A stretch of 64,000 nucleotides of DNA from NCBI RefSeq assembly GCF_018873765.1, contig NC_057924.1, forward strand, positions 1,364,001 to 1,428,000. Direction: 5' to 3'. The stretch comes from Telopea speciosissima (Eukaryota > Streptophyta > Magnoliopsida > Proteales > Proteaceae). The position numbers and the translations under genes are program-made. The first letter of the stretch is position 1, and each line of letters begins with the position of its first letter. Positions 34,739 to 47,256 of this stretch are shown piece after piece. The notes under the pieces were generated by a model that saw only the letters and a list, made by a program, of their open reading frames with translations, made no database searches and had not been told where the DNA came from.

Positions 34739-37700
34739 ATGGACCCCAAAGAACGCGAAGAGCTCTGCGACACTGGACCTGAAGAAGAAACAGTGGCCCG
34801 TCAAAAGAACCGTTCGAGACGCGTTAGCTTCGCGGAGATTACTTCAGTTCACGTTTTTGACAGAGATGAAGAATATGAGACGCCTCGAGACTCCAAACCT
34901 AACTCTGAGAACTCGGAAACAGCAGAAGCAAACGAGGATTTAGGGTTTCTGAGCGATCTCGGCGGCAGCGATGATTGGAAGGAGTTAACACAGAACGGAG
35001 AAGACGACGAGGACGATAATGATGATGAGAGGAAGGCAATCGTTCGAGATATGGATTCATCTTCTCCGGGAAGTGCCATCGGTTCTGCCACCTCTAATGA
35101 CGGCAAGTTAAATAAGTAATTTTAGTTTTGATTCCTTACCGGAATTGGTCTTGGTTTGTTTATGGATATCTGTCTGCTCACATGTATAAGTCACAAAACG
35201 GTAACGAGCAATGCGAACATAGGAAAATGCACTGGCTTTTGCGAAAGAGAGAACAATAGGCATAACGTTCTTGCATATTACTTCTTATCACTGTGAATCG
35301 CCAGATTCGTGATTTAGTAATCTGGAATTCTGGATATGTTTCTTTGAAGCACCGATAGAACTCAACTGAATTCAAATTTCAAAATCCCATTCGACCCTGC
35401 TTACAGTGCACTTCTATTTTCACAACTTCTTTCCAATTTTTTTTTCTTTCTAAAGCACAGATAGAGATAGATAATCGATTGCTCCATATACCAGCGTAGT
35501 CAGTTCTTCCTGCTGTGGAACCGGAGTATGGAGATATGGCTCTTGGGAATTGTATGTAGGGTTGAGTATTGCACAAACACAGCAGTGCAAGTGGATCTAC
35601 CCTTTTAATGCAACTGGATTAAAGGTTTGACTACAAAGTTTGTCTCCAGAGCTGACACATGCATTAATTACTTATGCATTTATGATTTATCATGGATTCA
35701 TTGGCATTCTATTACTATGATTGCTTGATGCACATATTCATCTGGAATTTTTCTTGTACACATTACAAAAATAAGGAGGTTTCTTTAAGTTATTATATTT
35801 CTCTATGGAGTTGCTTATTCCTATATAAAATGTTCCATGCATTGTATGAAACATTGAAGCCTTCCTATCTGTGCATATGAGGCAGTTGACGTAAAATTTT
35901 TATATGCCTTGCTGCAGAAGAAATTTTTTTTGGCCCTGTATCAGCAAGTTTTATTAAATCTGGACAGACATCAGACTCTGCAGCCTCTGGTAATAACCAT
36001 GATATTACTCTGGATTCCACTGCCTTTTCCATGCATTTTCGTAGCCTTGCGCAGTCTGTCTCCGGAGGAGAATTTAAGACACCATCAGCACATCATCTTT
36101 CCTTCGAAGAGAGGACACCATCCGAAACTTCCATGCCAACCAACCAAAGCAGTTTTATGACACTGACAGGAGTCAAGAAGCCACTTCCTCACTGTTCTGT
36201 TTTGGATGGAAAATCTAGCGGTGTCTGTGAGTCAAATGACTTGAGCCTGGTCGAAGAAAATCCTCATAGGTATGATTATGGGAGACTTTCACCTACGCTG
36301 GGTGCGTTTCTGGCTGAAGGCAGCAAGGATTTACATGTTATCTCTGTTTCTAATGATACTGAGATTTCGAACTCATCTAAAAGTCTAAGTAGGAACAGTA
36401 GGTTTCCCATGTTCAATAGGTGTAAGAGTAACTATAAAGACCTCAAGGATTCTGGAAGTGAGGAACTGCACAACATTGTCACCAATGATATGCCGGTTGA
36501 AGTGATTTCTGGTGCCAGCATGAAATCGTGTGAGGGACGTGAAGGATCTGCAACCCCTCCCATTGACCAGATCAGTCATGATTGTTCATCTAGTACAAAA
36601 CATGCTCAGCCTACTGATGCTTCAACTGGTGACCATAGTCAAATTCTCTGTGACTCAGTGAAGGTTAGATGCTTCTCCTGTTCTCTGTCTTGTATTTGTC
36701 TACTTCTTGTTCTTGTGCTGCATGAATTTTTTTGGAAAACTGCTAATGTCACTTCTCTCCAGTTCTCACAATTTCAACTCTTGATAAGACAAGGAAGAGA
36801 GTTTCCAATTCCTGATTTTCTTCCTCCAATTACTTTTTGAGCATTGGAGGTACAGTCTGTGTTAAGGGTGTCAAATCCAAGCCCAAGCCAAGCCGAATTA
36901 GCCGAATCGAACCGAACCTAATAATTTCGGTTTGGTTTCGGTTATGGTATATGAGCATTTAATTCGGTTCAGTTTGGTTACGGTTTTAGTTCAAAAACCG
37001 TTGGTTTAAACCGAAACCGAACCGAATACCACATTTAATCCAAAACCCTATATCCTTTTTTTATGGTGTTGCCTTTCCTTTTGGAACTATAATGATGTGT
37101 TTCTCTGACTTTATTGATGGGTAAGCTGAAAGATAAGATCAGAAAGTGGAGAACTCACTTGGGATTCTAATTTATTTATTAATATTTCTGGTTCCTTTAA
37201 GGTTTTGTGAGCATTTTATCTATACAAATGGAGTATCTTGAGAACACAACAAGGCAGCAACAATTGACAGCCTAGCAGAATGGAACCTTATTGGAGAACT
37301 GAATTAGAACCATAACCGAACCGAACCGACTCGGTTCTCGGTTCGGTTTCGGATCACACCATCAAGGCATGGAACCGAACCAAAACTGAACTGATTGACT
37401 CCCTTAGTTTGTGTTAGGGATGATGCAAGGATTCTTGTACCCAAACCCCATTTAGTTGGGAGTAGGCCTTTTGAGTCGAGTTGTTATTAATTCTATTCAA
37501 TTAGGATCAGTTTGAAATCTAGAATTTTAGGTCAGAATTGTAAGTAGAGTAGCTATTAAATTTTCTATAAAATCCAATATGTATTTGATTTTGTTTTTTT
37601 AATGTTTTAATATATGGAGTCAGTTTTTGAGTAAAAATTTGAAATTGAGAAAGAGGGCTATTATATTGATTTTATTTCTCATAGAATTATTGTGGAAGAG

Positions 37701-40700
37701 AGCTATTTTATTGCTTTAATTCTTCCTAGCTTTATTGTTTCAGTGTAAGGTGTTCTGTACTTGTCCAATAACTTAGTGCTTTCAACTTGTTCTTTGCCGT
37801 TGTAGATATGTTCTTGTTCTTCCTTGTCTTTTGTCCTTGTTTTTTTTATGAGAGCTGGTCACTTTTGGTTGCATGCGTAATCCTTTCTGATTATCATGAT
37901 TTCCTCTGGCTACCATCTGAAGATGTTCTTCAGCATGTTGTTTTTGTATATTTAAGATTGTGGCCTATTTTAACTTGTTCCATCACTTGCAGGAGATGCC
38001 CTTAGACATGAATAAGGTGCCTGTTAGAGATGCTCTTGAAGCTAGTGGATCGATATTGGAAGTTGGTGCTTGTAACTGTGCCACCTCGAAACCTCCAAGT
38101 AAAACACTTGATGCCAATTTGATCACAGATCGTGATTGTGGATTTTTAGGTGGTCCGAGAACCTTGAGGAGGGAAGGACCTACTGATGATGGAAGTCTCA
38201 CTCCCACAACACTACAGAACTCTCATCGACAAAGTGGATCTCCATGGGCTGGGTCTGTATCCTTGTTATGTGCCAAAAGAAGACAACTATTTTGTGATGG
38301 AACTGTTTCACCAGGTAGTGAACAGTTGTCTATTCTATTTGCTCAGAAGCATCATTCTTCCTCTTTAAAGAATGATAAAAGAGGACATGGAATAATTGAA
38401 TCTTCTATTGAGAAAAGCATCTCAAAATTAAAGTTTCTTGATACTTCCGTTACTGTTGAAGATGGATTTGACAATTTGAAACCTCCATTCTTTGGTCATA
38501 ATTGTAAACTGGCTTCAAATGCTACTGCGTTGGGTGAAAATAGCGAAAATCTTAAACTAAAGAAACTGGACATTTCCACTACTGGTTTGGAAGGGTGTTT
38601 TTTATGTAGTGCTCAGAAGAACAGTGAACAGAGAGATACAGTTAATATGGATGCACATGGGAGTGAGATGTCTAAGAACATTAGAATGCCTAGACAAGCT
38701 GAAAAGGATGTACATGTTGTGCATGATGGAGAATTTGAGGAGCAGATATCTAACAATATGCTCTACAGTGATCAACCTAGTAAGGCAATGGCAGTGGCAG
38801 TGTTACCTTCCCAGTTTTCAAGCTCTGGAAAGCAAATGCAGGAGCATCCTTTGGAATCTCATGATCCTGTCGAAGGAACTTTCATCACTTCTAGACTTAG
38901 TTCGTTATTAATAGATATTACAGAAGATGTTAATGCAAAAAAACAATTAACTGTTACATCTGATAAGTTCTCTGCATCACCTGAACACACTGGCATCCTT
39001 TCAACGGCTTTGACGCAGCAGGATCCAAGGAACAAGCTTCGCAGTAGCAGCAGTGAACAAGATGTAGCAGATTCAGGAGTAATTTTTGCCAATGTGAGTT
39101 GTTTGACTCCTGACACCCAAAAAGATGTCAGTTATTTGACTCCTGTAGCTGGAGGATTCGGTTCCTTGGTCAAGCAGAAGAGATCACATTCTGACTTATC
39201 CATCATTGGGAACAATAGTAGGGATTCAATAAATGTGGCTAAATTGAAAGGGATGGGTGATAACCAACTCTTTCATGATCTGCGAAACGAATCTGGAAAC
39301 ATTATGGATTGTAAAACACCATTACAACTTAATGCTGCTCTGAACTCCCAATCCAGAAGTCTAGTCCAGAACCATGGAGCAGGGACAGACCTGTCCATGT
39401 TTAGAAATAGACTTTCTGAAGAAGACCTTAAAGAATCTTTATATGAGTCTGCTTTCCCATGTGTGCTTGAAAAGGCTACAACTACACAATTTCAAAAGGT
39501 CACGTGTTTTCTAATTTTCAGTCCTGATCTCCTTTTAGTGTTATAATGCATCTGCCTTGGGCATATTAATATAATGTTGCAGGGTTTCATTTTCAGAGCC
39601 TATTTTGTAATGGTACTAACTAGATATTAGCTCTGTTGGCATGCAGGTTCTGGTGGATCAGATAACTCAAACCCCCTCCTTGAAAGAGGCATCTAATTTT
39701 CTATATACCGACAGGGTGCAACACTGTGTTGGGAAAGATTCCCTTTCCCCTAAATTAGTTAAATATTCAGACCAAAAGTGTCATAGTAGCTCCCGCCAGG
39801 ATCTGCATATTTTACTGCAATCATTACCCGCATGTGTTGAGAATTGTGGAAGAAAAAGAAAAAATGAAGAAGTTATTCTCATGGAAAATATCGAGGTAGA
39901 AGAAGCTGTCAGGACCCAGAAGAGCCCAAAAATTCTTGAAATGGATGGTAGTGTACCAGAGTTTTCTTCCGAACATTTAACTGTAAAAGAAAATGAAGTG
40001 GACAGGAATCAAGTTGACAGAGTGCCCAAGCTTTCCTCTGATGTACGTATCCTATACATTGCTGCTGATTTGCTGGACTAGCTATTGTCAAAAACTTGTT
40101 TGCTTGGAAGACGTGATATTTGTGAATTGTAGTTCAATATAACTTCAGAGTCTATCTTCTAGGTTTTCTTAAAGTTGTATGGGGCTATGAAACAGCTGCT
40201 TTCTGAATCAAGCCATGAACTTAATTTATGGCAGGTAATCTCGTTTTTCCAGTTTGATATTCTCTGTTGTTTGTCATTTGAAGGACATGATACTAATTTG
40301 TTTGTGTAAATTTTTATTATTTGTAAATATTCAGCACTAATAATAATATGATATGTCTATTTCTGTAGCTTATGTACGTTTATTCATTGAAACTAAGTTC
40401 ATTAATGACAATCATATTCTATGTTAGGAAGGCTGACCTAGATGGTTAGGGCTGAGGAATTCAAATAAGGATCCAAGCTGTTGGGATATTAATACCCTTC
40501 AATGGTTCTCATGCATTTAGTTATTTATTTATTTTGTTTTGTTTTTTTCTGATGCATAGCTTTGCATTCTGGAAGATATTTTGGATCAGCTGCAAAAGGC
40601 TAAAAAGTATGAGAAGCTTTGTGCTGTGATCCAGTTTCAGGTATGCTAAATTTGCTCATCATATTGTATTGTGGGAAATTCAAGCAGATTTTTTTTTGAC

Positions 40701-42996
40701 TACTTTGCTTCTTTGAATGGCTAAATATTTATTGACTTGTTAGCTTACTGCTAATGCCTGGCCAACTCATGATCATCTGGGAAACTTTCAGCAGAAAAGG
40801 TGATATTCTAACTGCTCAGGTTTTTTGAAATTGGATGCCATTTTCTCTTGTTGGTTGTTGTAGAAATAGCTGCTTTACTTTAAAACATATTATTAACATT
40901 GATGAATTAATGATGGTGCAGGGTAGCCGAAGCAAGATGCTTGCAACTGATGCTTGTTTATGAACAGGCAAAGTTGCAATTAATGCGCGTGAAACATGAG
41001 ATAATGCAGAAGAGAATAGAGATGTTGCAGTCAGGGATTCAGGAATTTCAAAATTTGAAGTCATGTTCTTTGCATCATCTCTTTGTGCCTGGTGTTAGAG
41101 GTGCTGAAAATAAGGGAACTTATTTAACATCACTTTCTGTTAATGGCAAAAATAAGGTATATTAGATTTCCTCTTTGTCACCCAAACACCTCATTTACCC
41201 CTGGAGTACAGTGAACACGGCACAATATTGATATGGATATGTGTCCAACATGCGCCCAAAAGTTAGTCACTTGGACATGGCTGTGAAGAAGAAGAGGAAG
41301 ATTAATCCCTCTTCTGATATAATAATCACCTTTATTGTATTCCCTTACCTTTTCAAACGTCTTGGCTATTCACCCAAAAAAAAAAACATTTTAGCGGAGT
41401 CTCTGTACCGATATCCATTTTTTTTGAGACATACTGTATCATGATCTTCTGAGGCCAGGTGGATCTGACTCCTAAAAACCCTGTACCCAATCCCCATTCC
41501 CAAACCCATACAACATTCATGTGGTTGTTTAATTGCGCAACACATACCTCTAGTTCCAGACACCGTAATCCAATATGTTAGTTCCATGCAAAGAATCATT
41601 CGTGTGGTTGATGAACTGCTTTTCCAGGAAGTATGTAATAAAGTAATCACAATGAAGCAGGAGATTGGAGCCTTAGATGAAAAAATAAAGTCCATAATTG
41701 ACTGCTTCCATGATTCTTGTCACGTTAAAGGTGAACTGAGCTATGATGAGTACATAGTTATAGTTAATGATCATCTGAAGAAGAGAACATGTTGCAGTTT
41801 TATTCGTCGGGACTTGCAGGTTCACTACTATAACTGTGTTTTTTTTTTGGTCTCAGAACACAATAGATATGTCATAAGAGACTGAGATTTGTTTGCTTTG
41901 TCTTGCATTAAATCAGCTATGGAGTGTAGATGACCTGGAGAATGAGAGTGGTCATCACAACATTGCTCTCAATTATCACAATTTCCTCTTCCAAAGGTTG
42001 CTTCCTTTTACTGATTCATATTTGTTCTTGTATCTGTTGAGGAATTTGAGCTTAACGTTACTATGCATAATTCTTGTAATATTTTCTTGGTTGATATCCA
42101 ACAGGTTGACAATAACTGTCCGTCCCATTTCAAGTATAGTTGTTGTGAACAAATTGAATGATACAAACATCATAAAGGTAATGGTATCATTCATTGCCTA
42201 AAGCTTCTTTTCTGATTACTTGGTGCTATACTTCAATAACAGATACCTTTTTGGTCAAGTTAGGCATTCCCAAGTATTAATGCTTGCGCAGCCTTCACAT
42301 TTGTGTTCAATGCTGAGGCAGCTGACAAGAGGAGCGTCTTTAAATGTTTGACTGAAGAAACACAAGTAACAATTTTCTCTAGCCAGACTTTTTCTTTGGC
42401 ACATGGAATATCTTTACTTATTTTCTTTATTTATAATTCTTCCTTGGATATGTCTAAAATAATGTCTGAGATTTATGTTGTGCACACGACTATAGTGGAA
42501 TAGGCTAAAACAGGGAAATTCACTTGTAAGCATTGTTAAAAAAGTGATTATGGAATTATAATGCTTAAACCTACAGCACTACTGATTGTATTATGGAGTG
42601 TTTTTTAAATGCTAAAAAGCATATTTGTCTATTTGAAGATGGCAACCACAGTTTAACAGCTTCAGTCTGTTGTTATTATCATCAAGATAACCATGGTCAT
42701 GATCATTTTTATCTGTGGTGTTACTATTACTGCTGCTGCTGTTGTTGTTGTGTTTTGTGAGGGAGAGTATTCTTGTTTGTTCTTCATTCAAATGATTGCA
42801 TCCCAATTATCATTTTGTATTAATGACCTTAATGTGAATAAAAGAAGAACAAAGCATCTTTATTAAGCACATCTGTTTCTGTTTGTGCAGATTACCAGTT
42901 CTCTTTTGGGTAATTTGTTAGATGTGGTTGAAGAAGTACAGGCTGCTCGCATAGATCTTCCAGATCTATTCCAGACAAGTTTTCACTCTCCCTGTG
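34739..42996 (+). CDS. KNL1: KNL1/Spc105-like kinetochore scaffold, 13 exons seen, 3' end missing
   Basis: Exons: 34739-35102, 35918-36663, 37993-39498, 39647-40042, 40163-40234, 40560-40640, 40744-40799, 40922-41156, 41628-41819, 41917-41996, 42105-42177, 42264-42365, 42891-42996. They keep frame for about 1336 codons. Residues 28-31 are RVSF in RSRRVSFAEITSVHVFDRDE, the PP1-docking motif of KNL1. ITLDSTAFSMHFRSLAQS resembles the plant MELT-like box. The middle is long, Ser-rich and poorly conserved. From exon 5 come LKLYGAMKQLLSESSHELNL, coiled coil (YEQAKLQLMRVKHEIMQKRI), then the start of the Spc7-type RWD region (LWSVDDLENESGHH, SSLLGNLLDVVEEVQAARID). KNL1 links MIS12/NDC80 and docks checkpoint proteins. 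Intron 1 appears GC-AG. The second half of the RWD region is not found before transposons begin at 43259; the gene may continue beyond them or be truncated. Confidence 0.85.
36863..37406. mobile_element. hAT-like element in KNL1 intron 2
   Basis: The 544-bp element begins TAAGGGTGTCAAATCC and ends GATTGACTCCCTTA, inverse termini of the hAT type. The 8-bp flanks are gtctgtgt (36855-36862) and gtttgtgt (37407-37414), 7 of 8 identical. The interior has many aaccgaacc / ggttcggtttcgg motifs in both orientations and no coding capacity. Confidence 0.75.
37430..37495 (+). repeat. LINE 3'-tail-like fragment
   Basis: The stretch ccccatttagttgggagtag then gccttttgagtcgagttgtt resembles the conserved 3' end of the L1-type LINEs elsewhere in this window, but is diverged and ends in ttattaattctattc rather than ttgttg repeats. 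It lies just downstream of the hAT-like element in KNL1 intron 2. Confidence 0.5.
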
Positions 42997-43258
42997 GTAA
43001 AATAATTCTCTTTTGTCTCTTTCCATTTCTTTCCCAGCTTGGGACAAAGATTTGTTTTCATATTCCCTTTGACGGACTATTATAAACTCATAAAACATGG
43101 TTTTCTTTGAAATTCCATATCAAGATTGATGACTTGGTACTGAATCAAATATCAAACCCCTAAGGTGAATTGATTTTACATCCATTGAAACGTTTATGAG
43201 GAGGGATTTTTGGTGAGAGAGGTCAAAGTGATCTTTATTTATTGTGGGGAAGAGGGTT

Positions 43259-43775
43259 GATGCAGATTCGTCACCGAAATGGGCTTTGTTTTATCAGGAA
43301 TAAGTCTGAGGTTGGGTTCTATAAATGTTGGGCATTGGTCCATTAGGTTTTTAATGTATGGGCCACTTTCATGGGCCTATAACATGGGTAGTATGATTGC
43401 ATACTGGATTTCCTCTATTAGGACTTAGTTTATTTTCAAGTTGTTTTGAGTTGGTGAAATCCACATCAGCATAGTTCGTGGAGTTCACATCAGCATAGGC
43501 TATGTTTAACTAAGTTCGGTTATGGGTTTCCCAATCCAACTCTAAGTCTTTGTCTTTAGTTATTTCATTGTCACTTAAAGTCTTAGGCATGTGAGGAGCT
43601 AAAGTTTGACTATGTTTGAGTTAGTTTCCTAGTCAAATTGGATAATCTTGTTAGTTAAGGATTGGGGGGCCTTTCCTTTTTAGGATAACCAGTCCTCAGG
43701 AGGATTGCAAACTTCAAGTCCAGCAACAGTTAATACTTCAATCAGTTCTCAGATTTGCTGGAAATTTTAGAACAA
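43259..43775 (+). mobile_element. LTR-like repeat, plus copy of an inverted pair
   Basis: It begins TGATGCAGATTCGTCACC and shares with the copies at 43790-44268 and 50512 an ordered set of segments: ggttgggtt..tat, gttgggc, gggcctataacatgggtag, then gttagttaaggattgggggg and cctttcctttttag. It is about 75% similar to its inverted partner. The flanking pentamers (agggt outside the left end, ttaac outside 44268) do not match, so these may be two independent insertions. Confidence 0.5.
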
Positions 43776-43789
43776 TAAAATAAAATACA

Positions 43790-44268
43790 AAAAATCGAAG
43801 AAGGGAAGAAGAATATAGGGTGGTCTCTCAGACTCGGGTCGCTCACCCATGGCCTCTCACCAATGGTATCTCACCATACTTTCTCACAGAGCAAAGCACA
43901 AAGCTATGGTTTTTTTTTCAATCTCATAAATCAAATTCGTCGACAATGCTGTAGCCTTTACAAACTTATATAGAAGACTCAAAAACATACGCAAACACTA
44001 AAAAGGAAAGGCCTAAGCCAATCCCTAACTAGTAAGGTAACATAAACTAACTAGGAAACTAAAATAATGAAGAAACTTACTCAAAATTGGACCCTAACTA
44101 AACTAATGAAGTAAATCCCGTTTTCCTACTTTCCACCCATATTTTAGGCCCATTAAATTGGCCCGTTACAAAGAAAGCTTATGGGATCCAAGGTCCAACA
44201 CCTACATAACCCAACTAAAAGCTTATTTCCAATAAAATAAGCCCTCTAAGTGATTTATCTGCATCATT
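43790..44268 (-). mobile_element. LTR-like repeat, minus copy of an inverted pair
   Basis: On the minus strand it begins TGATGCAGATAAATCACTTA, continues gggcttattttattggaaat, and has the TATA-like ttctatataagtttgtaaag followed by a leader. It is close to the repeats at 50512-51045 and 30590-31146. Together with 43259-43775 it forms a ~1-kb tail-to-tail inverted pair in the last visible KNL1 intron or just past the gene. Confidence 0.55.
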
Positions 44269-44279
44269 AACAGTCAACG

Positions 44280-45735
44280 ATATTAGAATCCGAACAACAT
44301 TAAGACTAGCTACTAGAGAGAAGGTCTCAAAATAGTCGACACCATACGTCTAAGTATATCCGTTGGCAACCAAGAGAGCTTTTAGTCACTCAACAGCAAG
44401 ATGTGGTAGGGTATTTGACAGTGTACGCCCAACGAAACTGCACAAGTTCCTTCCCTAGGGGTAAGTCTGTAAGAGGGAATGTCTTATGATCTAACAAGGC
44501 ATCCATCTCTACATCTATAGCTTTCTTCCGTTCAGGATGTAACAATGCTTCCTGGTACATAGTAGGCACAAACACAGTAGAAAAAGACAACACAATTACG
44601 AAGTAAAGGTGGAAGGTGAGAAACCGAAACAAATTTAGAAATAGGATTGGAAATATTAGATTTTTTAGTACAAGTTCTCATACCTTTACGAAGAGCGATT
44701 GGCAAGTCATTGGAGGTAGAATCCTCAGGCAAAGGTTCTGAAGTAGAGGGCGGTATCGGAGGAGCAGCCAGAACTGTTGATGTCGACTTAGAATGGTGCT
44801 TGTAAACTTGCAATTGCTTGGGTGGGGGAAGTAATAGTGGTGGAGCTATTGAGAGAAATTGGTTCTAGAATAGGTGGAGGATTAAGGAGATCAGTGTCCA
44901 ACTTATGACTCGCATAAAAAAATAAGGTATAAAAAAAGGTAACATTAGCACTGATTCCATTGAAAAAGTGTTGATGTGTAACAGGATCGTTACACCGATA
45001 TCCTTTTTGAATGCGAGCATACATTTGGTAGCACACAAAAATAATTTATCAAGGCCAGGTCTAAGGTTGTGAACAAAACACGTGCAACCAAACACCTGTG
45101 GTGGTAAACCAAACAAAGATGATTTTGGAAAACCCACAGAAAAAGGAGACAAATTGTCAAGGACTTCAGAGGACATGCGACTAATCAAATAGCAGGCAAT
45201 TGAAACCGCATCATTCCAATAAAACTTTGGAACATGCATGTGAAACATAAGAGATTGAGCAACTTCCAGCTAATGCCGTTTTTTCCCCTCTCAATCGCAC
45301 GATTCTGCTGAGGAATATATATGTACAACTAGTTTGATGTATCATCCCATTAGCGGAACAAAATCTAAATATTTCTTGCATATTCAAGGGCATTGTCAAA
45401 GCGGAAAACTTTAATGGACAAACCAAACGGAGACTTAATTTCATTATAAAATTGTTCAAAAACAAACAGAATTTCTGATCAATCTCTTAATAAATATAAC
45501 CAATTCATTCGAGAGTGATCATTTGCAAAGGTAACAAACTAAAAGAAACCTATTTGACTCTTGACACGACACGGACTCCAAACGCTAGAATGAACTAAAG
45601 AAAATAAGGAGGTACTTCGAGGGACATCACGAGAAGGGAACGAAACTCGATGGAGCTTTCCAAGTTCACACGCCTCACACTCAATTCGTGAGATGTGCTT
45701 GCAACTGGGAACCATACGTTGGAGTTTGGAAAGAG
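44280..45735 (-). pseudogene. Copia integrase-to-RT fragment (decayed)
   Basis: Minus-strand pieces in several frames. CEACELGKLHRVSFPSRD is near 45690. The integrase end is HVPKFYWNDAVSIACYLISR with LPPQVFGCTCFVHNLRPGLD (45248-44865). The start of reverse transcriptase is MYQEALLHPERKKAIDVEMD and DLPLGKELVQFRWAYTVKYP (44632-44390). The catalytic YVDD region, RNase H and both LTRs are absent and several stops interrupt the frames. At 45739 the Copia sequence abuts a Gypsy LTR end. Confidence 0.75.
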
Positions 45736-45738
45736 AAA

Positions 45739-47256
45739 GTAATGTAAGACTGAAACCAGTCCCAAAACATTGTTGTCATACAACCACGGGCGTCCAAGCA
45801 GCAAATCGGTGAGCACCATGGGAATCACATCGCACCAAACATCCTCTTTGTAACCTGAAATTTTTAGAGGAACAGAGCAGCGTTGGTTAACCTCTAAAGT
45901 GTCACTATTAAGCAAGGATACCTTATAGGGCTGTGGATGTGGTTCCACTTTGAGTTGTCCCTCCATCACATAGGCTTGTGAAACAACATTCACCCAGCTG
46001 GTACTGTCGACGATGACCTGCACTGTAGTTGCCCCGCTGGTCATAAGTGTAAAAAAGATACAGTGGCGCCTCTAGTCCTCTCCCTTCTGTTCAGCAACCA
46101 GAATCCTTGTGACTACATTAACCTCATAGAGGTTGTTTTCCCCATCATCATCCCAAAGGGCTTCATCATCGTCCCCTTCTTGGCCAGCATCGGCAGCCCA
46201 TGTATCATCAATATGGGGCTCACAAACAAGCATCTCAGGGTTGTTCTCAATTGCTGAAATAACAGTGTTTGTTTTATTTGTCTTGGGGCAGTACTTGGCA
46301 GCATGTCCTATGCCATCACAATGAAAGCAATGTGTAGAACTGTTTTCCCTATTAAACATAGGGGCCTTGCCTTTCTCTTGAGCAGTGTAGGCAGGTCGTG
46401 TAGGCTGTCCACTAGGCCGTGAAGGTGTGAAGGCCTTCTTTGTTTCAGCAGCTTGTGCAGTGTAGCATCTTGGGGCTGCTTTCAACAAATCCTCAGCTTT
46501 AAGGGCTTTCTCAAAACAGTTATTGAGGCTAGTGATTGGCACTACAATTTTGTCATGAATTTCAATTTTAAGTCCCAACTTGAAACTGGACGGGAGCTGC
46601 TCGTCGTCCTCATCAACTCCAGTGCGGGAAACCAGGTTATTGAACTTATCCATATACTCCTCTATTGACATGGTTCCTTGCCAAAGAGTGTTGAGCTGAT
46701 CGTGCAACCTTCTACGGAAGATGGAAGATAGATATTTTGCCCTTAGATGGCCCTTCATCTCCTCCCACGTAGTAGGCTCATTGCGTTGGCGGCGCAATCT
46801 GTTTTCGGTGTTCCTCCACCACTCTCTTGCAGGTCCAACAACCTTGTACGGGCCAGCTTGAGTTTACGTTGCTCCAACAATGTAAACCAGTCAAAGTAAT
46901 CATCAAACGCACACAGCCAATCGTAGAAGATAACAGGGTCAGACTTCCCATTATAATCTCGCAACTCTAGCTTGACCTTGTGTTTGCCGTCTCGCTGTCT
47001 ATCACCATAACCAGCAGCTTCTTCATCATCCTGGTATTGGTTGCATGATACTCCTTGGGGCAGACGAGGTGAGGGTTTGCCTACAGTAGGCTGACCTGTC
47101 ATCTCGTGCATATCAGTTGTCAATTGTAGAGTAGTCCTCTTCAAGGTTGCCATATCTGCGGACAACGGTCGAATAACTACAGCCAGTTCATTATCAGTCA
47201 ACGGAGCATGGAGAGGATTGTTGGAACTCTCCTCATCACCCACAGCTCTGATACCA
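45739..47256 (-). pseudogene. Gypsy-type gag-protease remnant
   Basis: The minus-strand gag (46797-46072 and 47297-46755) has the retrotransposon gag fold segment RRRLHDQLNTLWQGTMSIEE then YMDKFNNLVSRTGVDEDDEQ, and a CCHC zinc knuckle CFHCDGIGHAAKYC. The protease part (46044-45780) holds VIVDSTSWVNVVSQAYV and VWCDVIPMVLTDLLLGRPWL, close to Ty3/Gypsy aspartic proteases but with Asp-Ser-Thr in place of the usual Asp-Gly/Ser-Gly/Ala. A primer-binding site TGGTATCAGAGC lies at 47256-47245 next to an LTR. Polymerase and integrase are deleted. The last 29 bases of the LTR (gtaatgtaagactgaaacca...) recur at 45739-45767. Confidence 0.8.

Noticed and set aside
34849..35106. Ser-rich frame on the minus strand
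   Set aside because: Antisense shadow of the acidic end of KNL1 exon 1.
41241..41444. Lys-rich frame in KNL1 region considered as an exon
   Set aside because: Exons 8 and 9 already join in phase without it, and it lacks suitable splice sites.
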